Part shown: piece by piece, positions 1 to 8,282 of the stretch
Numbering within the stretch: the first letter of the stretch is position 1
Layout: every line of letters begins with the position of its first letter
DNA from: OPU3-GD-OMZ sp001901525
GTDB lineage: Bacteria > Pseudomonadota > Gammaproteobacteria > Methylococcales > Methylomonadaceae
Length of the DNA stretch: 31,586 nt
Direction of reading: 5' to 3'
NCBI GenBank assembly: GCA_963981505.1
Contig: CAXCEI010000018.1
Span: 1-31,586 of the forward strand
The notes under the pieces: generated by a model
Database searches by the model: none
The model's input: only the letters and a program-made list of their open reading frames with translations
What the model was told of the DNA's origin: nothing
Position numbers and translations under genes: made by a program

Positions 1-159
1 AGGGGGAAGCTAAAATTTTATTTAAACTTGTTGCGTAACTGAAAAAAAAGTGGTAAAAACGAGACATCATCTTGATGGTGTCTTTAGATTGAGGCTAACA
101 CTAATCGGGGGGATTTAGCGATAATTTTTTTTTAGCTTAAAAATTTAGGGGGAAGGGTA

Positions 160-1338
160 ATGAAGCAATTTAGTTTAAAAAAAGGGCTGGTACTGGGTAC
201 CGCTTTATCGGCGGGGCTACTGGCCGTCGGTAGCGCGCAAGCCGGAGCCACCTTTAAAATGGATGACACCAAATGGCTGAGTCTTGGCGCTGGGATACGC
301 ACCAGTTTTTCAGCTGTTGAAGCAGGAGCACCGAGTGCAAATAGTCAATGGTCGAATGACTTTGCAGTCGATAATGCTCGTCTTTATTTAAACGGACAGG
401 TTCATGAAAACATTAAATTCGAATTTAATACGGAATCTAGAGTTGTCGGTAATGATGAGGATTTCTTTGTCTTAGACGCGATTGCCAAGTTTGAATTTAA
501 TGACATGGTTAATATCTGGGTGGGGCGCCAATTGGTGCCTTCCGATCGTGCTGAACTCAACGGTCCTTTTTACCACAGTACTTACGAATTTAATAAAACG
601 CCGTTTTTTCCAAATGATCAGGGCAGTTATACCGCCGGTAAATACGGCCGGGATGACGGGATTAACATTTGGGGAGCCTTGACTGCCGATAAAAAACTAA
701 CTTATGTCGTTGGGGTCTTTAATGGTACGACCGGTGGACCTGATCAGGATGATAATTTACTTTATGCAGGACGCATTAGTTATAACTTTTTAAATGTTGA
801 AAAAAACCCCGGTTACTACACTAGCAGTACTTACTACGGTAACGCCGGTGATATTTTAACCGTTGCTTTTGCTACCCAATGGGAAGAAGATGCGGTGGGA
901 ACAGCGGGTAATGCGGGGGATTTTTTTGGTTACAGTGTGGACTTATTAGGCGAAACCACTTTAGGCAATGGCGCGGTCGTCACGGTTGAAGGGCAATATA
1001 AGAAATTTGAATTAACCGGCGGAGTAAGTGATCTTGCACAGGGTGGTCCAATGTTTGAAGGTGAAGCCTATACTGGGTCAGCGTTGTATCTAATGCCGGG
1101 TAAAATCGGTATTGGCCAACTGCAACCTTATGTACGTTACACCAGTAATGAGGGTGAGAATACCACTGATAGAGATGAGTACGAAGCAGGCCTTAACTAC
1201 ATTATCGATGGCCACAATGCACGGGTATCCTTAATGTATCAATACGGCGATATTGCCACTAAAGGACGGAATTATACTTCTACTAATTCAGGTGATGATG
1301 TGCATGCCATTAAATTGGGTTTTCAAATGCAAATCTAG
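160..1338 (+). CDS. Outer-membrane porin, possibly for urea or short-chain amides
   Basis: The 392-residue product begins with a Sec signal peptide (basic MKQFSLKKG, hydrophobic stretch, cleavage near GSAQA/GA, residue ~29). Alternating amphipathic strands rich in aromatic and Gly residues follow to the end, as in a 16-18 strand beta-barrel. The N-terminal part (KWLSLGAGIRTSF, then DNARLYLNGQVHENIKFEFN) resembles the phosphate-selective O/P-type porins, including those called short-chain amide porins in methylotrophs. The ATG at 160 follows a strong AGGGGGAAGGG ribosome-binding site at 147-157. A terminator lies just after the stop, so it is transcribed separately from the urea operon downstream. 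A urea or amide role is inferred only from position next to urtA; a general anion or nutrient porin is the alternative. Confidence 0.85.
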   Translation: MKQFSLKKGLVLGTALSAGLLAVGSAQAGATFKMDDTKWLSLGAGIRTSFSAVEAGAPSANSQWSNDFAVDNARLYLNGQVHENIKFEFNTESRVVGNDEDFFVLDAIAKFEFNDMVNIWVGRQLVPSDRAELNGPFYHSTYEFNKTPFFPNDQGSYTAGKYGRDDGINIWGALTADKKLTYVVGVFNGTTGGPDQDDNLLYAGRISYNFLNVEKNPGYYTSSTYYGNAGDILTVAFATQWEEDAVGTAGNAGDFFGYSVDLLGETTLGNGAVVTVEGQYKKFELTGGVSDLAQGGPMFEGEAYTGSALYLMPGKIGIGQLQPYVRYTSNEGENTTDRDEYEAGLNYIIDGHNARVSLMYQYGDIATKGRNYTSTNSGDDVHAIKLGFQMQI

Positions 1339-1362
1339 TCTGATGACGTAAGTATTTCAGTT

Positions 1363-1399
1363 AAAAACCCCTGCTAAGGCTCTTGGCAGGGGTTTTTTT
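1363..1399 (+). terminator. Rho-independent terminator of the porin gene
   Basis: ACCCCTGC and GCAGGGGT form a GC-rich stem around an 11-nt loop. Upstream A's and downstream T's (1393-1399) extend the pairing and provide the U-tract. It lies 24 nt after the porin stop codon. Confidence 0.93.
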
Positions 1400-1946
1400 A
1401 TGTCTGGGTCTTTTCTTTAAGTCTTCAGGGCTTTCATGGCTCAAGGTGATCTGGGGGTCAGTTGGGTCACTAAAGCATACTCATTAGGAGCGAGGGTGCC
1501 GAAAGATAGAGTCACTCACCATAAAGCGCACCTTTTTGGTTCAGTTTTTTGGGTTTTTAATGTTTATTCGTTTGTTTCAGAGTTTGAAATCGATTGTTGG
1601 GTCGAACAATTACCCTTTTTGTTCCCTAATAAGGCGCAGGTCTTTTTAAAGAAGGTCTATAACAGTGTTATTTTTAGTTAAGCGCCGTGCTAGAGGCGCA
1701 CGAGCCACTGAGATTGTTCTATTTCGGTGCGTAGCCTTATTTAAATGATCTGATGCGGTGCAAAACCTTCCCCACCATTGCAGGTCAGTTAGAAGTGTTC
1801 TGAGTATAAATATCTTATTTATCAACATCTTATAAGGCGTGGCATAGTATATGCTTCTTGTCAATGGGTAAGCCTATGTGGGCTTTTGTTGTGATGGCTC
1901 GTAGGTTAGAGTTATTATTTTTTAAGTTTTGAGAGGGGAGTTGAAC
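1400..1946 (+). other. Long intergenic control region upstream of urtA
   Basis: About 550 bases hold no convincing gene. The open frames present lack a ribosome-binding site and recognisable sequence. The region contains a 17-bp inverted repeat (CGTGC-N7-GCACG, 1686-1702), GGTGC motifs at 1726-1730 and 1757-1762, the sigma-54-type promoter at 1840-1855, a small AAGCC/GGCTT hairpin at 1870-1885, and the urtA ribosome-binding site AGGGGAG at 1934-1940. This is the expected layout for an enhancer-dependent promoter. Confidence 0.7.
1840..1855 (+). promoter_or_regulatory. Sigma-54 (RpoN) promoter candidate for urtA
   Basis: The sequence TGGCATAGTATATGCT carries the invariant GG (-24, 1841-1842) and GC (-12, 1853-1854) with the exact 10-bp gap of the consensus TGGCAC-N5-TTGCW. 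It lies about 90 bases before the urtA start in a gene-free gap. Sigma-54 with NtrC is the usual nitrogen-starvation control of urea uptake genes in proteobacteria, so site and context agree. Direct evidence is the motif match only. Confidence 0.75.
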
Positions 1947-3242
1947 ATGAAGTTTTTTAACAAAGCCATGCGTTCACTATCGGCGATGGCATTAACGGCA
2001 GGGGTCTTGTTAAGCCCCGGGGTCAATGCAGGGGATACTATTAAGGTTGGGGTTTTACATTCATTATCGGGCACCATGGCGATTAGTGAAACCACCTTAA
2101 AAGATACGGTGTTGATGTTGATCGAAGAACAAAATGCCAAAGGCGGTTTGTTGGGTAAACAATTGGAAGCGGTGGTCGTGGATCCAGCTTCTAACTGGCC
2201 GTTGTTTGCAGAAAAGGCCCGTGAATTATTAACCCAAGATCAGGTTGATGTGATGTTTGGTTGCTGGACTTCGGTTTCACGTAAATCGGTGTTGCCGGTT
2301 ATCGAAGAATTAAACGGCTTGTTGTTTTACCCGGTGCAATACGAGGGTGAAGAGTCTTCTAAAAATGTGTTCTACACCGGTGCCGCGCCGAACCAGCAAG
2401 CGATTCCGGCGGTGGATTATTTGATGAACGATATTGGTGTTAAACGTTGGGTCTTGGCAGGGACGGATTATGTCTACCCACGGACCACCAATAAAATCCT
2501 AGAAGCCTATTTAAAACTTAAAGGCGTCGCTGATGAAGACATCATGATTAATTACACGCCATTTGGCCATTCAGATTGGCAAAGTATTGTTGCTGATGTG
2601 AAAAAGTTTGGTTCGGCGGGTAAGAAAACAGCGGTGGTCTCAACCATTAACGGTGATGCGAATGTGCCTTTTTATAAGGAATTAGGTAATCAGGGGGTTT
2701 CTGCTGACGATATTCCTGTCGTTGCTTTTTCTGTGGGTGAAGAGGAGTTATCAGGCTTAGATACAAAACCGTTGGTGGGTCATTTAGCGGCCTGGAATTA
2801 TTTCATGAGTGTGGATGCGCCTGAAAATGCTGCGTTTATTAAAAAATGGCATGCCTTTATTAAAGATACCAAACGGGTCACGAATGATCCGATGGAAGCG
2901 CATTACATCGGTTTTAATATGTGGGTGAAGGCTGTTGAAAAAGCCGGTACCACCGATGTCGATGCCGTAGAACAAGCGATGCTGGGCAGCAAATTTCCTA
3001 ATTTAACCGGCGGTATGGCGGTTATGAACAGTAACCACCATTTATCGAAACCGGTTTTGATCGGTGAAATACAAGAAGACGGTCAATTAGAAACCGTTTG
3101 GGAAACCGATGGCTTGGTTTGGGGTGATGCCTGGACAGATTTTCTACCGGGTAGTAAAGATATTGTCGCTAACTGGCGGCCTAACATGCGTTGCGGTAAT
3201 TACAATACCAAAACTCATAAATGTTCAGGACAAAATTTCTAA
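1947..3242 (+). CDS. urtA: Urea ABC transporter, urea-binding protein UrtA
   Basis: Periplasmic urea-binding protein that delivers urea to the UrtBC permease. The 431-residue protein has a signal peptide (MKFFNKAMRS..., cleavage near GVNA/GD at residue 28). It carries the highly specific UrtA segments GCWTSVSRKSVLP, LLFYPVQYEGEESS and YTGAAPNQQAIPA, which distinguish UrtA from branched-chain amino acid binding proteins. Length is normal for the family. A TTG at 1929 lies further upstream in the same frame, but the ribosome-binding site AGGGGAG at 1934-1940 sits 6 bases before the ATG at 1947, so the ATG is the start. It is first in the cluster, below the sigma-54-type promoter, and is separated from urtB by a terminator. 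That arrangement fits overproduction of the binding protein. Confidence 0.97.
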   Translation: MKFFNKAMRSLSAMALTAGVLLSPGVNAGDTIKVGVLHSLSGTMAISETTLKDTVLMLIEEQNAKGGLLGKQLEAVVVDPASNWPLFAEKARELLTQDQVDVMFGCWTSVSRKSVLPVIEELNGLLFYPVQYEGEESSKNVFYTGAAPNQQAIPAVDYLMNDIGVKRWVLAGTDYVYPRTTNKILEAYLKLKGVADEDIMINYTPFGHSDWQSIVADVKKFGSAGKKTAVVSTINGDANVPFYKELGNQGVSADDIPVVAFSVGEEELSGLDTKPLVGHLAAWNYFMSVDAPENAAFIKKWHAFIKDTKRVTNDPMEAHYIGFNMWVKAVEKAGTTDVDAVEQAMLGSKFPNLTGGMAVMNSNHHLSKPVLIGEIQEDGQLETVWETDGLVWGDAWTDFLPGSKDIVANWRPNMRCGNYNTKTHKCSGQNF

Positions 3243-3259
3243 AATCAGTGTGAGTTCAC

Positions 3260-3289
3260 ATGGGCATCGTTCTGATGCCCATGTTTTTT
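3260..3289 (+). terminator. Intrinsic terminator between urtA and urtB
   Basis: A perfect 9-bp stem (ATGGGCATC / GATGCCCAT, 3260-3268 with 3274-3282) has a 5-nt loop and is followed by G and six T's (3284-3289). It lies 17 nt after the urtA stop. Because urtB has no obvious promoter of its own, this probably acts as a partial terminator. Confidence 0.9.
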
Positions 3290-3304
3290 AACCCGTAAAA
3301 GATG

Positions 3305-3359
3305 TTATAGCCAGTTGAAAATGCCGTGGTAATCAGGTAGAAATAACAACTGGCTATAA
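3305..3359. repeat. Perfect 13-bp inverted repeat upstream of urtB
   Basis: TTATAGCCAGTTG (3305-3317) is repeated as its exact reverse complement CAACTGGCTATAA (3347-3359) with a 29-base spacer. The right arm ends 27 bases before the urtB start codon. There is no T-tract after it, so it is not a classic terminator. It may be an operator, an mRNA stem that protects or processes the urtB transcript, or a structure competing with the terminator just upstream. Confidence 0.85.
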
Positions 3360-3386
3360 GATTTTGCCGTTAGAAAATGGAGCGTT

Positions 3387-5054
3387 ATGATAATAAGAGC
3401 CATAATAATCTCGATGATGTTGGGGATCTGTCCAATCGTATGGGCAGATAATCATGATTTGAGTACTATTGCGGCGGTGAGTGGCCCTACAGATAAAACC
3501 GGGGTGTTTAAGGACTTGGTCAGTCAATTATCAGTTAAATCGTTAAGCAAAAAGAAAACCACGGTTGAGGCTATCGCCAAACTGGAAAATGACCGGGTTC
3601 GGCCGCTGTTGGAGGCCTTACTTAAAGCGCGGTTGTTTTATGGCAAAGCTTCGCCGCATCCTGTTTATATCGCCGAAGTGGTTGACCAAGGGTACCAACT
3701 CACCGATGCGGTGAGCGGTCAGTTGTTGGGTATTGTTGCCAAGAGGAGCATTAAAAAAGTTCGAATTAATAACCGTTTACGGCAACTGATACGCGGTGCA
3801 CTGGCACAAAGAGATTTAAGGGCTGCTGATACTTCTGTGCGGCTTCAAGCGGTTAAGACGATGAGTAAGCATATGACCCCGGCGGTGGTGGCCTTATTTC
3901 GGGAGGTTTCGAAAAATGAGGTCGATGAAGACATTCAACGGTTGATGTTAGCGGCCGTGGCAAATGCTGATTTGACCGCAACGGATGGGGCGGTGCGACT
4001 CGCTGCTATTAAGGTTTTAGCCAAAACCATGCAGGTAGAATATGTCAGCGCACTCAATGAAATTTTAGTGGTCGATGCAGAAGGGGCTTATGTAGAGTCA
4101 GACCGCCAGGTTATAAAAGCGGCTAAACAGGCGATTAAAGAAATCGAATCCAGAATTAGTTGGTATGAAAATATTCAGACCTTATTTTTTGGCTTGAGTT
4201 TGGGGTCGGTTTTGGTCTTGGCGGCCATTGGCTTAGCGATTACTTTTGGGGTGATGGGCGTTATTAATATGGCCCACGGTGAGTTAATTATGCTCGGGGC
4301 TTATACCACTTATGTGGTGCAACTATTAATGCCGGAACAATTAGAGTTATCGCTTTTTGTCGCTATTCCGGCAGCTTTTTTGGTTTCAGGGCTGTGCGGT
4401 ATTTTAATTGAACGCGGCGTGATTCGGCACTTAACTGGCCGGCCGTTAGAAACCTTACTGGCAACATTCGGTATTAGTTTAGTGTTGCAACAATTAGTGC
4501 GTTCGGTCTTCTCGCCTTTAAACCGGTCGGTTTCAACACCGCAGTGGATGAGCGGTTCTATCGATTTTAATCCGGTGTTAAGTCTGACCCTGAACCGGCT
4601 TTATATTCTGGCCTTTACCTTGCTGGTCTTTTCCGTGTTGTTAATGATTCTGAAGCGGACGCGCTTGGGCCTTGAGGTGCGGGCGGTGTCACAAAATCGT
4701 GCCATGGCTAAAGCGATGGGGGTCAAAACCGAGCGGGTTGATGCGTTAACCTTTGGGCTAGGTTCAGGGGTTGCAGGGCTTGCCGGCGTTGCCTTGAGTC
4801 AGTTGACCAATGTCGGGCCTAATTTAGGGCAGTCTTATATAGTTGACTCGTTCATGGTGGTGGTTTTTGGCGGCGCTGGAAATTTACTGGGGACGTTAAT
4901 CAGTGGTTTTTCATTAGGCGTGGCGACTAAATTTATTGAGCCTTATGCCGGTGCGGTGTTGGCAAAGATTTTGGTGTTGGTCTTTATCATTATTTTTATT
5001 CAAAAAAGACCCCGGGGTTTATTCCCGCAAAAAGGTCGGGCGGCTGAGGGCTAA
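3387..5054 (+). CDS. urtB: Urea ABC transporter permease UrtB with HEAT-like periplasmic domain
   Basis: One of the two membrane subunits of the urea importer. The 555 residues comprise a signal peptide (residues 1-20, WADN cleavage region), a soluble region (~21-262), and a LivH-type permease (~264-550) with the family motif GVINMAHGELIMLGAY near 291-306. The soluble region contains two clear helical repeat units, RAADTSVRLQAVKTMSKHM (~145-163) and TATDGAVRLAAIKVLAKTM (~197-215), typical of the UrtB N-terminal extension that ordinary amino-acid permeases lack. The ATG at 3387 follows GGAGCG. The stop is two bases from the urtC start, indicating co-translation. Confidence 0.96.
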   Translation: MIIRAIIISMMLGICPIVWADNHDLSTIAAVSGPTDKTGVFKDLVSQLSVKSLSKKKTTVEAIAKLENDRVRPLLEALLKARLFYGKASPHPVYIAEVVDQGYQLTDAVSGQLLGIVAKRSIKKVRINNRLRQLIRGALAQRDLRAADTSVRLQAVKTMSKHMTPAVVALFREVSKNEVDEDIQRLMLAAVANADLTATDGAVRLAAIKVLAKTMQVEYVSALNEILVVDAEGAYVESDRQVIKAAKQAIKEIESRISWYENIQTLFFGLSLGSVLVLAAIGLAITFGVMGVINMAHGELIMLGAYTTYVVQLLMPEQLELSLFVAIPAAFLVSGLCGILIERGVIRHLTGRPLETLLATFGISLVLQQLVRSVFSPLNRSVSTPQWMSGSIDFNPVLSLTLNRLYILAFTLLVFSVLLMILKRTRLGLEVRAVSQNRAMAKAMGVKTERVDALTFGLGSGVAGLAGVALSQLTNVGPNLGQSYIVDSFMVVVFGGAGNLLGTLISGFSLGVATKFIEPYAGAVLAKILVLVFIIIFIQKRPRGLFPQKGRAAEG

Positions 5055-5056
5055 TC

Positions 5057-6148
5057 ATGGGCTTATCAAAATTATTACAAGGCGATACCGGCGGGCAATG
5101 GCTCTTAGGGGTTCTTGTGGTCTTGGCCGTGGTGGTGCCTATTTGTAATCTATGGCTCCCTGAAACGTCATTTTTCCATGTCAGTACCTATACCGTGACC
5201 TTATTAGGAAAATATCTGGCCTTTGCACTGTTAGCCTTGGCGGTCGACTTGGTTTGGGGCTATTGCGGTATTTTAACACTGGGACATGGGGCTTTTTTTG
5301 CTTTGGGCGGTTACGCCATGGGCATGTATTTAATGCGCCAAATCGGCGATAGAGGTGTTTACGGTAATCCACTATTGCCGGACTTTATGGTGTTTCTGAA
5401 TTGGTCGGAGTTACCGTGGTATTGGCATGGCTTTGATCAATTCTGGTTTGCCATGATTATGGTAATGGTGGTGCCGGGGCTGTTAGCTTTTGTTTTTGGT
5501 TGGTTAGCGTTTCGCTCACGGGTTACCGGCGTTTATTTGTCAATTATTACGCAAGCCATGACGTATGCATTGTATTTAGCATTTTTTCGAAATGAAATGG
5601 GATTTGGCGGTAATAACGGCTTGACTGATTTTAAAGATATTCTGGGTTTTAGTTTGCAGTCAGATTTGACTCGGATTATTCTTTTTATGTTTTCGATTGC
5701 CGCGTTAATCAGTGGTTATTTGGTTTGTCGTTTTATTGTCAGTTCTAAACTGGGCCGCGTGATTGTCGCGTTGCGGGATGCTGAAAACAGAACCCGCTTT
5801 ATTGGCTATCGAGTCGAATTGTTTAAGTTATGGGTGTTTGTATTTTCAGCGATTTTAGCCGGAATTGCCGGGGCCTTATATGTGCCCCAAGTAGGTATTA
5901 TTAACCCCGGTGAATTTGCCCCCTTAAATTCAATTGAATTAGTGATTTGGGTGGCTGTGGGTGGTCGTTTTTCCTTGTATGGCGCTATTTTAGGTGCCGT
6001 TTTAGTCAATTTTGGAAAAACCTTTTTTACCGCGGCATTACCGGAAGTCTGGTTGTTTGCCTTAGGGGGGTTATTTGTTCTGGTGACCTTATTTTTGCCT
6101 TACGGAATTGTCGGTCTGTTACGACGTAAGAAAGCGGTGTCCTCATGA
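5057..6148 (+). CDS. urtC: Urea ABC transporter permease UrtC
   Basis: Second membrane subunit of the urea importer (LivM-like), 363 residues with about 8-10 hydrophobic segments. Family features include the GKYLAFALLALAVDLVWGY and GILTLGHGAFFALGGYAMG stretches near the N-terminus and GNNGLTDFKDI in the middle. It starts two bases after the urtB stop, and its TGA overlaps the urtD ATG (ATGA). Length and order match canonical urtABCDE clusters. Confidence 0.96.
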   Translation: MGLSKLLQGDTGGQWLLGVLVVLAVVVPICNLWLPETSFFHVSTYTVTLLGKYLAFALLALAVDLVWGYCGILTLGHGAFFALGGYAMGMYLMRQIGDRGVYGNPLLPDFMVFLNWSELPWYWHGFDQFWFAMIMVMVVPGLLAFVFGWLAFRSRVTGVYLSIITQAMTYALYLAFFRNEMGFGGNNGLTDFKDILGFSLQSDLTRIILFMFSIAALISGYLVCRFIVSSKLGRVIVALRDAENRTRFIGYRVELFKLWVFVFSAILAGIAGALYVPQVGIINPGEFAPLNSIELVIWVAVGGRFSLYGAILGAVLVNFGKTFFTAALPEVWLFALGGLFVLVTLFLPYGIVGLLRRKKAVSS

Positions 6149-6981
6149 GTCTTATTGAGAAAACACGCGCCTTTGCCAGTCGGGATAAAGTCTATGACTT
6201 TTTGATTCCAGAACCGGTTTTTGATGACACCTTGGATACCCGCCATGGACCTATTTTATATTTGGAAGATATCAGTGTTAGCTTTGATGGTTTTAAGGCG
6301 CTTAATAATTTAAATCTTTATATTAATGACGGTGAAATGCGTTGTATTATCGGCGCAAACGGTGCCGGTAAAACAACCATGATGGATGTCATTACCGGTA
6401 AAACCCGGCCCGATACCGGATCGGTTTTTTTTGGTCAACGCATTGATTTATTGCAAATGGATGAACCGGCAATCGCACGGGCTGGGATTGGTCGTAAATT
6501 TCAAAAACCAACAGTCTTTGAAACATTATCTGTTTACGCTAATTTGGAGTTGGCATTAAGAACCGATAAACGGGTTTGGCCAACGTTGTTTGCACAACTT
6601 TCGGGGCCACAAAAAGAGGCTATCGATGAAGTTTTTTTGATGATTGGTTTAATGGAGCAGAGAAATCGGCTGGCAGGGGAATTGTCGCACGGTCAGAAAC
6701 AATGGCTGGAAATCGGTATGTTATTAATCCAGCAACCGAAGGTGTTATTGATTGATGAGCCGGTTGCAGGGATGACGCATCAGGAAATTGAGCGGACCAC
6801 GGAGTTGTTATTAGCTTTAGAAGGTAAACATTCGATTGTTGTGGTTGAGCATGATATGGAATTTGTTCGTTCCATTGCCAGAACCGTGACCGTTTTACAT
6901 GAAGGTTCAGTGCTTGCTGAAGGCACCATGGCCAGTGTGCAAAACGATGCGCGTGTGATTGAAGTTTATTTAGGAGGGTAG
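6145..6981 (+). CDS. urtD: Urea ABC transporter ATP-binding protein UrtD
   Basis: Cytoplasmic ATPase of the urea importer, LivG-like, 278 residues. Walker A is GANGAGKT (70-77), the signature is LSHGQ (180-184), and Walker B is LLIDEP (201-206), followed by the H-loop region VVVEHDMEFV. A ~35-residue N-terminal extension before the ABC fold is usual for UrtD. It overlaps urtC by four bases. The ribosome-binding site of urtE (AGGAGGG) is embedded in its last codons, so expression of the two ATPases is coupled. Confidence 0.96.
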   Translation: MSLIEKTRAFASRDKVYDFLIPEPVFDDTLDTRHGPILYLEDISVSFDGFKALNNLNLYINDGEMRCIIGANGAGKTTMMDVITGKTRPDTGSVFFGQRIDLLQMDEPAIARAGIGRKFQKPTVFETLSVYANLELALRTDKRVWPTLFAQLSGPQKEAIDEVFLMIGLMEQRNRLAGELSHGQKQWLEIGMLLIQQPKVLLIDEPVAGMTHQEIERTTELLLALEGKHSIVVVEHDMEFVRSIARTVTVLHEGSVLAEGTMASVQNDARVIEVYLGG

Positions 6982-6984
6982 GGC

Positions 6985-7680
6985 GTGCTTGAGATTAAGG
7001 GGTTAAACCAATTTTACGGTCAAAGCCATACCCTGTGGGATATAGATCTGAATATTCCCCAAGGGACGTGTGCCTGTCTGATGGGTCGAAATGGTGTGGG
7101 TAAAACAACGTTATTGCAATGCCTTATGGGTCTTTTGCCAGTAGCGACCGGTAGCATTCAGTTTCAGAGCCATGATTTAACTAAAATGCCGGCAGAATCC
7201 AGGGCCTCGATGGGGATTGGCTTTGTCCCGCAAGGGCGCGAAATTTTTCCGTTGTTGACGGTTGAAGAAAATCTGAAAATAGGGCTGACCGCCAGAGCTG
7301 ATGGTTTGAAAACAATTCCTGAGAATGTATTTGAAATTTTTCCGGTTTTAAAACAAATGTTACAGCGTCGGGGCGGCGATCTTTCAGGGGGGCAACAACA
7401 ACAGTTAGCGATTGGTCGTGCCTTGGTTATTGAGCCGAAGTTATTAATTCTTGATGAACCGACAGAAGGTATTCAACCGAATATTGTCAAAGAAATTGGT
7501 TCGATTATTATGCGGCTTAATCAAGAGCATGGCTTGACGGTCTTGTTGGTTGAACAAAAACTACATTTTGCCCGCAGGGTTGCAGACCATTTCAGAATTA
7601 TGGAAAAGGGCCGCGTGGTTGCCCAAGGGGATATGCAGGACCTGAGCGATGACATTGTACAACGTCATTTAACCGTTTAA
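6985..7680 (+). CDS. urtE: Urea ABC transporter ATP-binding protein UrtE
   Basis: Second ATPase of the urea importer, LivF-like, 231 residues. Walker A is GRNGVGKT (34-41), the signature is LSGGQ (133-137), and Walker B is LLILDEP (153-159). The start is GTG at 6985, supported by AGGAGGG at 6972-6978 inside the end of urtD. It completes the UrtABCDE set, which normally works at micromolar urea. Confidence 0.95.
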   Translation: MLEIKGLNQFYGQSHTLWDIDLNIPQGTCACLMGRNGVGKTTLLQCLMGLLPVATGSIQFQSHDLTKMPAESRASMGIGFVPQGREIFPLLTVEENLKIGLTARADGLKTIPENVFEIFPVLKQMLQRRGGDLSGGQQQQLAIGRALVIEPKLLILDEPTEGIQPNIVKEIGSIIMRLNQEHGLTVLLVEQKLHFARRVADHFRIMEKGRVVAQGDMQDLSDDIVQRHLTV

Positions 7681-7707
7681 GAGCGTAAATTTTTAAGGAG
7701 ACTTGTT

Positions 7708-8274
7708 ATGAAAGCAAACTATTACCTCGCTGTAATCCTGTTGTTTATGTCATCGCCACTTTTAGCCCATACCGATGGGATGTTTAACGAAACGCTGTGG
7801 CAAAGTTTAATGCACCCGTTAACCGGTATTGATCATTTACTGGTTTTAGTGAGTGTTGGATTGTTAGGTGCTAAAAAAGGAGGTTACGCTGTCGGGGTGT
7901 ATCCGTTGGTTTTTTTAGTGATGATGGTGGTGGGTGCAGGGCTGAATTTTCAAGGGATTAAAATTCCTTTTTTAGAAACCATCATTGCGTTATCGGTTAT
8001 TTTCATGGGTTATTCACTGATGATGGCGGATCATTTTTTTAGTTTCGCATTGTTTGCATTATTGGCTTTATTCGGTGTTTTCCACGGTTATGTTCATGTT
8101 TCAGAAATACCTGACGGTATCGATAGCCTGAATTATTTAATGTTATTACTGTTGAGTAGTTTTGTGATTTCAATAAGCGCTGCGGTTATGGGTTTGTTCT
8201 CTGAACAACGGATTTATCAACTGGTCACCTGGGTGAGTCTTGGCAGTGGTTTTTATTTGTTGGCAGTGAGTTAA
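7708..8274 (+). CDS. HupE/UreJ family protein, putative nickel permease
   Basis: This 188-residue membrane protein has a signal peptide (MKANYY...PLLA, cleavage before HTDG) and about six hydrophobic segments. The family metal-binding pattern H-P-L-T-G-x-D-H is at residues 36-43, and a second His pair (FHGYVH, 126 and 130) lies further on. HupE/UreJ proteins transport Ni2+ (or Co2+) for hydrogenase or urease. Its place between urtE and ureD, 27 bases after urtE with AAGGAG before the ATG, indicates nickel supply for this urease. No hydrogenase gene is in view. Transport activity is inferred from the family. Confidence 0.9.
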   Translation: MKANYYLAVILLFMSSPLLAHTDGMFNETLWQSLMHPLTGIDHLLVLVSVGLLGAKKGGYAVGVYPLVFLVMMVVGAGLNFQGIKIPFLETIIALSVIFMGYSLMMADHFFSFALFALLALFGVFHGYVHVSEIPDGIDSLNYLMLLLLSSFVISISAAVMGLFSEQRIYQLVTWVSLGSGFYLLAVS

Positions 8275-8282
8275 CAACGATC

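Noticed and set aside
7..138. Nine-base inverted repeat AAGCTAAAA / TTTTAGCTT flanking the porin leader
   Set aside because: AT-rich, far apart (over 110 bases) and expected by chance in such sequence.
1436..1681. 81-codon open frame between the porin and urtA
   Set aside because: No ribosome-binding site, no signal or motif, and it overlaps the presumed control region; base composition looks non-coding.
1686..1702. CGTGC-N7-GCACG as an NtrC site
   Set aside because: NtrC sites have GCAC on the left and GTGC on the right; this repeat has the reverse order, so it is not called as NtrC.
3351..3369. TGGCTATAAGATTTTGCC as a second sigma-54 promoter before urtB
   Set aside because: The GG-to-GC spacing is two bases too long for RpoN recognition.
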